Assembly: GCF_958298935.1 (NCBI RefSeq)
Contig: NC_084932.1
Location: 5,373,501-5,437,500 of the forward strand
Direction: 5' to 3'
Length of the DNA: 64,000 bases
Origin: Phragmites australis
Taxonomy: Eukaryota; Streptophyta; Magnoliopsida; Poales; Poaceae
Below, piece after piece: positions 12,313-23,345 of this stretch (position 1 is the first letter of the stretch; every line of letters starts with the position of its first letter). The notes below the pieces were generated by a model, which was given only the letters and a program-made list of their open reading frames with translations, was not told the origin of the DNA and did not search any database. A program made the translations under genes and the position numbers.

Positions 12313-12463
12313 TTTTCAGTGCTACCTCTCCTAAACTGGTGCATTCTAGCACATAGGATTTTCAATGCTACCCCTACTAGGTCGGTGCAGTCTAGCGCAT
12401 ATGATTTTCAGTGCTACTCCTACTAGGTCGGTGCATTTTATCGCATAGGCTTTTCAGTGCTAC
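12313..12463. repeat. 46-bp tandem repeat, 3.3 units
   Basis: Units start TTTTCAGTGCTAC at 12313, 12359, 12405 and (partial) 12451. Units 2 and 3 share CCTACTAGGTCGGTGCA. The repeat lies directly upstream of accessory gene 2. Confidence 0.85.
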
Positions 12464-12494
12464 GACATCTACTCACAGTCGTCGGGGCTTCTTC

Positions 12495-12502
12495 TATATA
12501 AA
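12495..12502 (+). promoter_or_regulatory. TATA box of accessory gene 2
   Basis: TATATAAA lies about 65 bp upstream of the likely ATG at 12560 and just after the 46-bp repeats. Confidence 0.5.
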
Positions 12503-12559
12503 CCAAGCCCAACTGATTCTCTACTCACTCATCTCCTTATCTCAAATTGAATCCCTAGA

Positions 12560-13030
12560 ATGGCATATTCTCATCCTCTCAATGGCCCATTGATCCATCG
12601 CCTCCACATCCCCATTTAGACATCTACGGTAGGGATTTCTACGGTAACCACAATGCTCTTGTTTGCACGTTTTGACCATCCTGCCAACATGGAGATGACA
12701 TTGTAGTTCAAGTTTCTGAGCATTTTGGTGACGCAGGCCACCAGTTCTTCCGTTGTCCACATTTTAGGGTAAGAACAAATAACACTCTGTTTCTTCTCAA
12801 TTTTTTCAACATCATTCATTTATCTCATCTAAACCTATTATCATACGAATGATTGTGGTTTCACGTACTAGATTGACCTACGGATGGAGCAACATATTCA
12901 AGAATACATCTGTCACCTGCACGTTGTTGTCGAACAAGTGGAGGAACAATTGTGCCAAGAGAGAGCCAACAACATCAAAAGATGCTACATCCTGTCTCGC
13001 ATGATAGGTCGGGGGAACAACTGTGAGTAA
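12560..13030 (+). pseudogene. MULE accessory gene 2: small zinc-binding protein
   Basis: Two exons, about 12560-12768 and 12872-13030, join at AGG|GTAAG and CTAG|ATT without a phase change. Exon 1 encodes DIYGRDFYGNHNALVCTF, a stop, then PSCQHGDDIVVQ and a GHQFFRCPHF end. The spacing of CxF..C and GxxFFRCP resembles a GRF-like or related zinc ribbon. Exon 2 is a helical, coiled-coil-like tail (VVEQVEEQLCQERANNIKR) ending NNCE and a stop. One in-frame stop and a likely frameshift near the start show decay. It has the same two-exon design (zinc module, then helical tail) as accessory gene 1, so the two may be old duplicates. Confidence 0.5.
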
Positions 13031-13471
13031 TTTGGATGTGTTCTAGCAGTTGGCCTCGTATTTGTCTAGTACTGTGTTCTCGTTCCCTAAATGTGTGAAT
13101 CCCAAAATGCACTGTAGGAATAGCCAGGATTTGCATATCATGTAATGCTTCCCATATGTACCATAGGAGTAATGCTTTTCACATGTTGCAATGAATTGTG
13201 CTCAGACTTCATTATCTTAATAAACTAGCTTGTCCATTGATCCATAATATTTAGCCAAGCAAATTAAAGACTTAAACAACCCAATACAATAAGTCCATAT
13301 AGCATCATCCAAATCATAATACAAAGGTCCAAATAGTAAATTTAAGGCTACATCAATACAAAAGGTTCAAATAGCAAATAAAAAACTTACCACGATACAA
13401 CAAGTCCAAATATTACATCATCAAGTACACATAACAATAGTAGGAGCCACACGGTGTAATCCCACACCATA

Positions 13472-14994
13472 CTAGTCATCATCGCCATCATACGACAACT
13501 CATCATTATCATCTTTGGGTACAACCACAAGCAAATTAGCCACAAGTGCTTTCATTGTCTTCATTTGTACCTGTCTTGCCGCCTCCTCTTGAGCCTAGCG
13601 TTCCTCCTTCTTAATCTCCTCCACCCTAGCAAAATAAGACTCCCATGAATTTGGATCCTGAAGTCTTGCCTCTGTGTAAGCAATTTCCCTCTTCCTATTT
13701 TCTTCTTCCTCTCTCTTTCGTTTATCCTCCCACTACAAAGGATCATCCATAGCCTTGCACATACCATTGAACCACTTCATAAGCTCCCTAATTGAATGGA
13801 ATTTCTTGTTCCATGCCTCCTTATGCACAACTTTCCACTCAACGGGTGACATGGACTTATAATGATTCTTCCGCCAACAAGCCAAGGCATCCTCGTGACC
13901 GAATATTTGCTCTTAATTGTAAATGGCACAAATAATCCAGCAAGGTGACTCAATCACATGATACTTTGGCCCTATTTGGCACAACTTTTCAGCAGCTTCT
14001 GCTTCTCAGAAGCCATAAGCTATGTCAACAGGCTGAGCTTATGCTGGCTTTTGAAAAGCTGATAAGCTGGCTTCTAATAAAATAAACTAAAAGCTGATAA
14101 GCTGACTGAGAGTGGCTTTTCTGAGAAGCTGTGTGCTGAGAGCCTAAAAATTAAGACCATAAGCTAACAACTTTTCTCAGAAGCCATAAGCAACTTTTCA
14201 GCAAAAGCCCATACATTTTAGCTGTGCCAAATAGGGCCTTAGTTCAAATCTTCCGCCTAACCTTCTCTACCTTCCTCTTGCCCAACAGAGGAGGGAGCCT
14301 GCTAATGTCGTCCAACAATTCCTGTCGACCTTCAAAACTCCCCCAACCGCACCTCCTCATCTATTACAATACACAATGTTCAAGTTATAAGATAAAATCC
14401 ATCAAGCAAGTACAACCTACAATGTTTCCACAAATCGATTACTCACCCAGTCATGGCCATCGCTGACCGTGTTTGCACAGAAGTAACCATGGACGAGGTT
14501 AGATGGCACTATTCCTATATGAGCCGTTACTCCACATTGAAACAACATCGTTGGCCGCTTGTTACATGGAATGTCCTTGCAAAATTTCAAACACTTCTCC
14601 AGCTCCTCTCCCTTCGGCCAGTGCAACTTGGGACCATAAATGTACTCTTGAAAATTGCACAAACGCCATCCTGCATCCATGTTCAAGTTTGTATATGAAT
14701 TCTAAGTGGTATATCAAAATATTTGAACAAAATGATTCACTCTTACATAGCCCACTAAGCGCAATGGGAGAACATAGTATAGTTTAACCTCCAGGGTGGC
14801 ACCTCCAGCTCTGAATGATACTCACACTCGCACAGTGGCAGGTTATCTGTACGCCGAACACTAGCTTCCTTCTTCTCCTCCATCATTATTGGTGGATTTT
14901 GCAGAGGAGACACCCAATGTTTGAACAATTGGTAAGGAGTGGACAGTCCCGTCTGATATGGGAAGCAACATATCCTCTTGTCATACGCCTTCAA
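13472..14994 (-). pseudogene. MULE accessory gene 3: double GRF-like zinc finger protein
   Basis: Read on the minus strand. 14994 to about 14755 gives LPLCECEYHSELEVPPWRLN and MFSHC. About 14690-14448 gives GWRLCNFQEYIYGPKLHWP, then FQCGVTAHIGIVPSNLVHGYFC, with a donor GTGAGTAAT after DGHDW. Next comes a short exon at about 14373-14239, then 13967-13472 with HEDALACWRKNHYKSMSPVEW, a long charged helix (KRKREEEENRKREIAY) and an acidic end DGDDD. The first part fits two successive GRF-like modules, the first lacking its full second half in one frame. The MITE at 13968-14238 splits the gene. Stops and frameshifts make it a pseudogene. Confidence 0.5.
13968..14238. mobile_element. MITE, 271 bp
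   Basis: The ends are perfect inverted copies: GGCCCTATTTGGCACA on the left and TGTGCCAAATAGGGCC on the right. The interior is rich in AGAAGC/AAGCTGATAAGCTG blocks and could fold on itself. No ORF is present and no clean target duplication survives (TTT against TTA). It interrupts MULE accessory gene 3. The superfamily (hAT or Harbinger) is open. Confidence 0.8.
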
Positions 14995-15193
14995 GCCATC
15001 AATTCACTGGAAGAAGAAGCATCTAAACTCTTCCTGTCAAATTGAGCAAAACAAATCAAAAACCAAATCCAACGCATATCAATCCGACCTACGAAATGAC
15101 AAATGGTATATGCACTTACATGACTATCCCTACAAGTGTAGAAAGCATGGGCAGCCATCAAGAGATGCTTCTATTGTTTCAACTCAGTGGGAG

Positions 15194-16960
15194 TGATGAT
15201 GCCAAAATAGCATCATCATATTTCTATGCTTTCAATGAAAAATGCTTCAATATGCCTTCACCAACATATGTTTTTTATTGTTAATATTGCATAGAACTAG
15301 ATATTCATGTTTATACTTGAGCAGTGCATATTTTATATTTTTATCATATTAGTATAAATTTTTATTTGTTTGATATAGAATAAAGACGCTATGGAACTCC
15401 TAAGGGTGAACCACTATGAAACTTCAAGATGGAGCAAAGCCGGAGAAGTTACGGGTGTCCAAAATGATGGCTGAAGATTATTATGAATATTCGAGCACCT
15501 TAATGACTCCAAATGAAAATATTGAGAATATCAAGGTTGTATATCTCGTCTATCTCTTTGATTTTTCCTGTATGGATCGCCTCTATCTGACTTCGTATGA
15601 ATTTTCTACAAATTTCAGAAGACAAGCTACACGTGCTGAAAAACAAAAAGTTTTGAGAACTGTGTGACCTTACAGGGTCGCGAAGGAGCCTAAGAAGGCC
15701 ACGGTTAATGCTTTAACTTATCCATTTCAAGACTAATTCAATTAGGGTTTATTTTGGGAGGTTCCTTCGCACTTAAGGAAGATATTTTGAAGGAGAACCA
15801 CCCATTGACAGTGGGATTGGATTGACAGCATATCCAAGGGACCAAAGGCCATCAATGCCTCTATATATTGCCATCTAAGAGGAGGTAAAAACCTTAGCCA
15901 CTGGGTAGCATGGCCCAACAGACGGAGGACACCCCTAGAGCTCCTCCCAAGTATTCTCCATGTTGCCACCACTACTCTCCACCATTTCCACGCCCTAGGC
16001 CAGTGTCGATAGGCGCCACCACCAGTCGTCATCTCCACCACACCTCCATCTTGCCGGTGTCGATGTCCATCATCTCCGCCACCGCAAGTCTTCATTGCAA
16101 TGGGATCCCTGGATAGCACCTGGTATCATATACTTGCATATTTAATCATTTGTCTTTTGCATCTCACGTTTGTGCCTTGGATTGTATACACTGTTTGTGA
16201 AATCTATATGTGTTTGTATTGTGTTCTTCATTCTCTTATCATGGCTATCCAGATAATGTGTGAGTAGTTGTGTCATTCTTGGGCCGAGCCAATCATAATG
16301 TGAATTAGGGTTATTTACTTATTGTTAATATAGATCGATCCTCTTAGCACCGGTTGCTGGTGCACAAGTATATCAGGTTATCATGGAGGGGACAGCCAAT
16401 AGGTGAGATGGGATGAGAGGGCAGAAGGGTGACAAGGCTATGCTCGACTTCCTTGATCATTCATGCAGGGGAACCATGAAGTACCACAACTTAAGGTTGC
16501 AGCTCGGGGTTTCCTCTTAAAAGGTTCGTAGAGATCCTGATATGGTGCATGAACCTGCGTTACGAGGAGTGTCAAACCCTAGACTGGGGAGCGCTCAATT
16601 AGACTTCACCCTCATGTTTGCAATTAGATCACATGTTTAATTTCATGCCTTATGAAATGTTTTGATTAGCCGAAGCCTAGGAACATTTGTTTTCATAGAG
16701 TCTTTGTCTCTAATTGCATCTCATCCATAGTTTACTTATCCTTTTCCTATTTATTTAATTTTTGTAATTTATTTATTATCACCATCAAAACCTCGTTATT
16801 GAATTGCATTGCATCCCTACACATAACTCAAAGCGCATTGCACCACATGGCAAGCTCCCTGTGGATTCGATATAACCTAGGAATACTCCTAGGTGAAAGT
16901 GCTACTATGGTCCCATCCTCTTGCGGGCATCAAGGAGCTCTGCATTCACAGTTTGGATGG
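15194..16960 (+). mobile_element. LTR-retroelement remnant inside the MULE
   Basis: The stretch has no MULE-like coding sequence but shows plant LTR/leader features: a start like TGATGATGCCAAAATAGC, a CTATATATTG TATA-like site near 15860, and near 16855-16955 a CTCCCTGTGGATTCGA string and a CTTGCGGGCATCAAGG string typical of the 3' part of grass LTRs. Neither LTR ends nor a 5-bp duplication could be placed and no pol protein is seen. A few minus-strand codons to its right (DYPRDGDWDAPVPP) may be an exon of the MULE genes. Confidence 0.35.
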
Positions 16961-17349
16961 GAAGTGTGGGAGGCACTGGTGCATCCCAATCTCCATCACG
17001 GGGATAGTCTCAGTTCTTCCAGGGGCTAGATTACATGTCTTCATTGTCTCTATTGTACCTCCACCTCAACATGTCTAAATAATTCAAAGCTTAATCAATA
17101 AACATGAATACAATTGCCTACATTCAATATTCTAATTGAGGCATTCGTATATACTATCCAAATTACTCATATAGATGCAAAATCATTCTTCATTCATACA
17201 CATTTAGACTAACCATATATGATTTCCTTCCCTTACCGCCAATAAATTGCATGCAACAAATTCAAAATGTTTGACATGTGTAACAATGCATCCATTGCAC
17301 GATATGTGACCTCTGGTCTACCCCGAAATGTAGCAATTTCATACATCCT

Positions 17350-17782
17350 AAACATCAATCCCCTAAACCCTAGCTACGCTAGAACTATAAATGTAAGGCA
17401 AAATAACCAAAATTACATGAAGGGAATGGAGAATTTACCTTCCTAGGGTAGACCCCTGTAATTTCCCCTTCGAAATGACCCCAAAAATGCGTGGATTGGC
17501 GGTGGATTTGTGGGGGGGAAGGGTCACTAGTTTCCACTGTGCTTGTTCGAGCTGGGTCTTGGGATGGAGGAGGAAGGAGAGGGAGGAGTAGAGAAGGAGC
17601 CGAGCGTGGCTCTATGTACCCAAGCAAGTCACGCCAAAGTTCTTGGTGTGACTTTTATCGCGCCACGACAGATACATATGTAAACTCCCTCCTCCGAGTG
17701 TCAGGGTGGCGGAGTCAATCACGCCACATGAAGTGGCATGACCAAGTAGACGAGTAACACCCGATGCCTCGACATGACTAAA
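17350..17782. repeat. MULE right terminal inverted repeat, inner part
   Basis: This is the reverse complement of about 8450-8878. It is cut from its outer 77 bp (18903-18979) by the CACTA element. Confidence 0.85.
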
Positions 17783-18902
17783 CACTACTACAAAAACCCT
17801 ATATATACCGCCCCATCATTGTCAGTTCCTTACGAGCTGGTAGTGATGGTGTATCACTGCCGGTTCATATTAAGAACCAGCACTAAAAGCCTATTTGAAA
17901 AGAACCGGAAGTGATAGTCAAGTATCACTACCGGTTCTAGCTATAAACCGATAGTGATACTAACACTGCCGGTTGTTAATACCAACCGAAAGTGAAGATA
18001 TGGTCGGACCCGATTTTTTCATACGATCTGATTTTAGCTCACAACCTCACGCCCAGGTCAAGTCTAGGCCAACCTTATATCTACCATTTGCTTTCGTCCA
18101 CTCAATTTCTCCCCTTCTGTTCAACTCCAACTCTAGACAATCCCCAAGTCCCAGTCATGGCTACCTATGAGCGAGCGATAGCCTGAGGGGGAAGGGTGGA
18201 GAGGCTGCTGGTGAGCTCGAGTAGGGCAAGCAGGTTGACTTGCAGTGGCAGGGATCTAGCGTCACGGTGGATCCAGCAAAAGTGGTGAGGAAGATGGCTC
18301 CTGCTACCTAGGGGCTTGGCGCATGAGAAGATGGAGGAGAGGAGTCAGCATCGGAGCCTCCTTCATGCAATGCCGCCTCCTTCCGTAGATTCACACCACC
18401 CCATGCTCCTCCTCTGCGCCAGCCCAGGCCTAAGTTCCATCATGTCGTGGCTTTGCTTGGCTCTAGCCGGGTTCCTCATGTGTGGTGGTAGGTTCAGGGC
18501 TATGCAGCCTCATTTGTGTCCCCAACTCCACCCATTGCTCCAAGGCCAGAGCGTAGCAAGCAGGGCGCAGGCAGTGGCGGCAACAAGCAGGGCGCAACTA
18601 TGTGTGCTGTTGCGGCGGCCTTCGTGTCATCGCATTTTCTTGTTCAGGGCGGAGCAAGGTTGAGTTTTCATGGCGGCGGAGCACACCAGCGGTGGTGGCA
18701 GCCGAGCCAACTTCATTTCAAGCTGGCTCATTTACTTTTTGTTTCTAGAAAAGGGCAACATTTTTGGTGGGGAATCCAGCAGTGGTAGTCCTCTGGTTGT
18801 CATAGCCCTCTGATTATCACTGCCGCTTGCCCACTACCGGCTCCAAAATCAACAGTGATGGTGGATTTCAAACTGATAGTGATGGGCTATTTTGTAGTAG
18901 TG
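17783..18902. mobile_element. Non-autonomous CACTA element, 1.1 kb
   Basis: It begins CACTACTACAAAAA and ends TTTTGTAGTAGTG, the CACTA (En/Spm) terminal inverted repeat, and is flanked by a 3-bp AAA duplication (17780-17782 and 18903-18905). Both ends hold repeated subterminal motifs of the ACTACCGGTT/AGTGATA type in both orientations. No TNPA/TNPD-type transposase is present, so it depends on another element. The 0.6-kb interior is GC-richer and has chance ORFs only. It sits inside the right MULE TIR. Confidence 0.92.
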
Positions 18903-18988
18903 AAAGGAGCTAGTTCCTAGAATTTTAGTTTGGCACGTGCTTTTTTAAAATATTAGATTAAAAAAGGCTAAACAATTCCGTGTATTAG

Positions 18989-19503
18989 TGATGTTCAAAT
19001 TTCTGATGCAGCCACTTATTTGAGCTATTATAAAACTACTAAAAATCATAAGAGAGTAACAACAATTTTTTATTAAAAATTACTGTACAAGTATATATGG
19101 GGGTGTAGTAGTTGGTTGGGGAAAAGATAATACAAGATGTCTATGAACATAATTATTTTTGTCACCATGGATTTTTTTTTTTTTAGGATTGGTCACCGTG
19201 GATTAATACAGGGTTGTCCTTGGACAGGACAATTACCTTGGTCGGAAAAATATTGTATTATTAGAGAGGTAGAATTTCTTGACTTGTTCCTCAACATGGA
19301 GTAATTAGCACATCTTTGATGTCTGTGCATGGCAATCTACGTTAGCTAGTTGTGTTCGCTCTCCTCTCCTCCTTCATCTCGTCACACCTCAATGTGTCCT
19401 CAATACCAGTACTGCCATGAACAATCATGTCCTTGCTGAATCATTTGAGTCGAGCACTGGAGACCACTTCCATCAACACTCTATAATGGGCTCTATTAGA
19501 GTT
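18989..19503. repeat. Family R copy 1, right half
   Basis: From about 19110 it aligns with 35928-36177 (CACCATGGATT, ATGTCCTCAATG, CATGAGCAAT-type strings) and then with 37203-37260. It continues the copy split by the MULE and is cut at 19503 by the copia LTR. Confidence 0.65.
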
Positions 19504-19725
19504 TGTTAATATCTCATGTATCTTGAGTTGTATATGGCTTGGAGATAAGAGCCGATAGATAGAATGTTGAGATCAAATCTCTTGTAATCTAGGAAGGTGT
19601 AGATTTAAATATTCCCTGAATATCTTGTACTCCATATTGGAACACATGCCGTTTGCCCTTGGTGACTAGATATATATTAACACAAAAGCGCTACAAACAT
19701 GGTACATGCTTTACCAATTCTCACA
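19504..19725 (+). repeat. Copia 5' LTR
   Basis: It starts TGTTAATATC and ends CTCACA, immediately before the primer-binding site. The left boundary was chosen by the TG start and by the end of family R similarity. No second LTR is available to confirm it. Confidence 0.6.
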
Positions 19726-19737
19726 TGGTAATCAGAG
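19726..19737 (+). promoter_or_regulatory. Primer-binding site, initiator tRNA-Met type
   Basis: TGGTAATCAGAG is one base different from the TGGTATCAGAGC complement of plant initiator tRNA-Met. Confidence 0.75.
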
Positions 19738-19789
19738 TCGTCTTCTTAAACCAATACATCTAAATCTAGATCCATAGCATCCTTGTCCT

Positions 19790-20410
19790 CCATGTCTCCG
19801 CCACTTGGTCCTCATGTCTCGGAGAAGTTAACGAGAGCAATTTTCTCCTATGGAAGGCACAAGTCCTTCCGACCATTAGGGGCGCACAGCTCATCGGGTT
19901 CTTAGATGGAACCTCCCTGGCACCACCAAAGACCCTTGAGGTCACTAAGGTGGAAAAGGTGATAGAGACGACTCCCAATCCTACGTACGCTCAATGGGTG
20001 GTGCAGGATCAACAAGTGCTCGGGTATATGCTCAATGCCCCTTCCAAAGAGGTGTTGATGCAAGCGGTTACCTTCACAAGCTCGACAGCCGTGTGGACTA
20101 CCATTGAAGCCATGTTCTCGGTGAAATCCCTAGTCCAAGTAACAAATCTTCGCATGTTATTGGCGAACGCCAAGAAAGGCAACATGTCTATAGCAGCATA
20201 TTTTTCCAAGATGAAGAATCTTAGCGATGAACTTGCAGTAGCCGAGAAAGCTCTTGATGATGAGATGGTCTCCTTTATCTTGGACGGAGTCGACTTCGAC
20301 TACAACCCCTTGGTGTTGTCAGTCGTTGGGTGTGTAGATCCCATCTCACTCAATGATCTGTATGCCCAGATGATGTCCTATGACATGCGCTTGGAGACAC
20401 CAAGATGCTA
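19790..20410 (+). pseudogene. Copia gag
   Basis: The product has the copia gag (UBN2-type) order: LWKAQVLPTIRGAQLIGFLDG, WVVQDQQVLGYMLNA, VWTTIEAMFSVKSLVQV and AYFSKMKNLSDELA. It forms the capsid in active relatives. The start lies before 19950 in the same frame, and the frame breaks near 20400, where the nucleocapsid part moves to another frame. Confidence 0.8.
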
Positions 20411-23345
20411 GCTTCGGTGGCTTGTTCCAGTCCTCTACCAATGTGGCCTCGCGAGGGCACAACTGTGGAAATAAGCACTTCTACAAAAATCATGGTCAAG
20501 GTTGTAGTGGTCACAACAATGGTGGCCACACCAGCAATGGCAATCCAAGATATGGAGACCAAAATGCCTTAGCAAACCCTAGGCTGGCGTGTCAACTTTG
20601 CAACAAAGTTGGACACACGGCCTTCAACTGTTGGAACCGGTTTGATCCCAATTTCCAGCAAGAGGATGAGGTTGCAGGAGCTGCAACAACATCCTATGGC
20701 ATTGACACAAATTGGTACACCGACAGTGGTGCCACCAATCACATCACTAGCGAGCTAGAGAAGCTGACAGTTTGTGACAAGTACAATGGACACGATCAGG
20801 TTCACACCACCAATGGTTCAGGTATGGAAATTAGTTATGTTGATCATACAATTATTCATACCCTAGTCACAATCTACATCTCAATAATATCTTACATGTT
20901 CCTACTGCTCAGAAAAATCTCATTTCTATTCATCGCTTAGCCACTAACAACATTACATTCCTTGAATTTCATCCTGATTTCTTTTTTATCAAAGATCAGG
21001 CGTCGAAGAGAACTATTCTTTGCGGCAGATGTGAAGAGGGCCTCTATCCACCAGTGTCGCAATGCTCCAGTTCAAGTCAAGATAAACAAGTCTTTGGTGT
21101 CAATAAACCATCTACATCAAAGTGGCATAGTCACTTGGGTCATCTTGCTTTTTTCATTGTTAAACATGTTCTTAGAAATTATGAGCTTTCATGTGCTAGT
21201 GATTCTAGTAGTGAGTCAGTTTGTGATTCATGTCAAAGGGCTAAGAGTCAACAGCTTCCATATCCAAAATCTAATAGTGTTTTCACTATGCTTCTTGAGC
21301 TTATCGTTTCAAATGTATGTGGTCATGCTCTTATTTCTATTGGAAGACACACCTATTATGTAAGCTTTATTGATGACTATAGCAAATACACTTGGATTTA
21401 TCTCATTAAGAAAAGATTTGAAGTGTTCCAAGTCTTTCATAATTTCCAAAAATTTCTTGAAAGGATATTTGGTAGAAAATAATTACAATGCAAACTGATT
21501 GGGGTGGTGAATATGAGAAGCTAAATGCTTTCTTCCAAAAGATTGGTGTCACCCATCATGTCTCATGTCCACATGCCCATCAGCAAATGGCTCAGCTGAG
21601 AGAAAGCATCGCCACATTGTTGAAGTAGGTTTGGATCTTCTTGCAAATGCATTCATGCCCTTAAAATTCTGGGATGAGGCATTTCTTACAGCTACCTATC
21701 TCATAAATCTTCTGCCTAGCAAAGTCATTAATTTTCATACACCTATGGAATGTCTCCTCAACCAAAAACTAGACTATGCCTCTCTCCGCATTTTTGGATA
21801 TGCTTGCTGGCCTAACCTTAGACCATACAATTCTCGCAAACTTGCTTTTCACTCTACTAGATGTACCTTTCTTGGCTATAACCCTCAACACAAAGGATTC
21901 AAGTGTCTTGACATATCCACTGGCCGTGTATATATTTTTAGAGATGTTGTTTTTGATGAGTCTGTCTTTCCTCTTGAGCATCTTCGTCAAAATGCAAGCT
22001 CTTGCCTCCGACATGAAATCTTGCTCCTACCGGACTATCTACAAAATGCTAGTCTAGATCAAGGGGGTGAATATTGTAGTGATGCAACAACTAATGACCA
22101 TAACCATGCTCCTAGTGCTGCTGATGTACAGGAATTTTCTGGTGCAAATCCGGTGCAAAATGATGCGGTTTTCAGACCTACTAGGGGTTCGCAGCTACCA
22201 GACATGCATGGCGCTGAATTCCATGAGGATTCGACTGCACATCCGGCGCTACAATCGGCGCCGATCCGTCTGGACGTTGCATGGGCCACTCCAGCGCTGG
22301 CGTCGTTATCGAGGAGGATCTTCCCACTCCCGCGCCGTTGGCGACAACAGTGCACTCGTCCACGTCCTCACCTGCGTGCGGATCCTCTGTGCCATCTCCG
22401 TTTGTGTCGCCCGCTCGTGGCAACTCACCATCAGCAACACAAGCCTTCCTGTGACGCACGTACCCAGAGGCCACGGATCCTCTACACCAGCGACGCAACA
22501 AGTCCAGCCTCCTCCTGTACAGAATGCACCCATACAACAGAGTCGCCCTAAGACACGACTTCAAAGTGGCATAAATAAACCAAAATGGTTCACTGACGGC
22601 ACTATCAGGTATGGGTTCTTTTGTTCTGCAGGGAACCAGAAATTTTGCAAGAAGCACTAGATGATCCCAAGTGGAGAAAAGCTATACATGATGAATACTC
22701 GGATCTTGTTAGAAACAAGACTTGGCATTTAGTACCAGCAGCACAAGATAAAAATTTGATAGATTGTAAATGGGACTATAGAGTAAAGAAAAAGGCTGAT
22801 GGTACAATAGATAGATACAAAGCAAGGCTAGTAGCTAAGGGCTTCAAGAAAAGATATGGTATAGATTAGGAAGATATCTTTAGTCCTGTTGTCAATATAG
22901 CTACTATTAGACCTGTTTTGACTATTGCTGTGTCCAGGGTTGGAACTTGAAACAACTAGATGTACATGACGCGTTCTTACATGGTGTTCTGGAAGAAGAG
23001 GTATATAAGGCAGCGACTAGTCTATGAAAGTGTTGATGCTCTGTATCATGTATGCAAGCTGGATAAAGCATTTTATGGGTTTAAGCAAGCTCCCAGGGCC
23101 TAGTATTCTCGATTAAGTTCAAAGCTACAAGGTCTTGGGTACACACCATCTAAATCTGACACATCATTGTTCATCTATAACAAGTCAGGTATAACTATGT
23201 ATATGCTCATTTATGTTGATGATATCATAGTTACTGGCTCATCTAGAGAGGCAATTTCAGCATTATCACAAGATTTGAGAAATGACTTTGCACTTAAGGA
23301 CTTAGGAGATCTACATTTCTTCCTTGGTATTGAAGTAACGAATGA
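20411..23345 (+). pseudogene. Copia pol (nucleocapsid-protease-integrase-RT)
   Basis: In order: zinc knuckle CQLCNKVGHTAFNC (about 20590), protease active site DSGA (about 20720), integrase HHCC finger with WHSHLGH ... CDSCQRAKS (about 21120-21250), DDE core parts SFIDDYSKYTW and NGSAERKHR (catalytic Glu near 21600), then RT with KARLVAKGF, YGFKQAP and the catalytic YVDD (about 23215). In-frame stops include 22867 and one near 23103. Frameshifts lie near 20830-20960, 21480 and 22550. The ORF at 21565-22551 is the longest open part. Confidence 0.85.

Larger units (their letters stand above)
8367..18979 (+). mobile_element. 10.6-kb Mutator-like element (MULE) with long TIRs
   Basis: Both ends start GGAATGTTTAGC/GGAATTGTTTAGC and are inverted copies of each other for about 510 bp (8367-8878 against 17350-17782 plus 18903-18979). 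The second arm is split by a CACTA element, and when that element is removed the alignment continues without a gap. A perfect 9-bp duplication GTGTATTAG flanks the whole. Inside are a MuDR-type transposase on the plus strand and three small zinc-binding genes (11508-11960, 12560-13030, and 13472-14994 on the minus strand). All four genes now carry stops or frameshifts, so the element could move only with outside transposase. Later insertions into it are a MITE (13968-14238), an LTR-type remnant (about 15194-16960) and a CACTA (17783-18902). Confidence 0.9.
19504..23345 (+). mobile_element. Truncated Ty1/copia retrotransposon
   Basis: A 5' LTR (19504-19725), primer-binding site, gag, protease, integrase and reverse transcriptase occur in the copia order. 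Coding similarity stops abruptly after EVTNE of reverse transcriptase (about 23342). RNase H, polypurine tract and 3' LTR are absent. Several frameshifts and stops break the polyprotein. Confidence 0.88.

Noticed and set aside
13968..14238. Assigning the MITE to a superfamily by its target duplication
   Set aside because: The flanks (TTT and TTA) do not give a clear 8-bp or 3-bp duplication.
22181..22657. 158-codon minus-strand ORF in the copia element
   Set aside because: It is a shadow of the plus-strand integrase/RT spacer.
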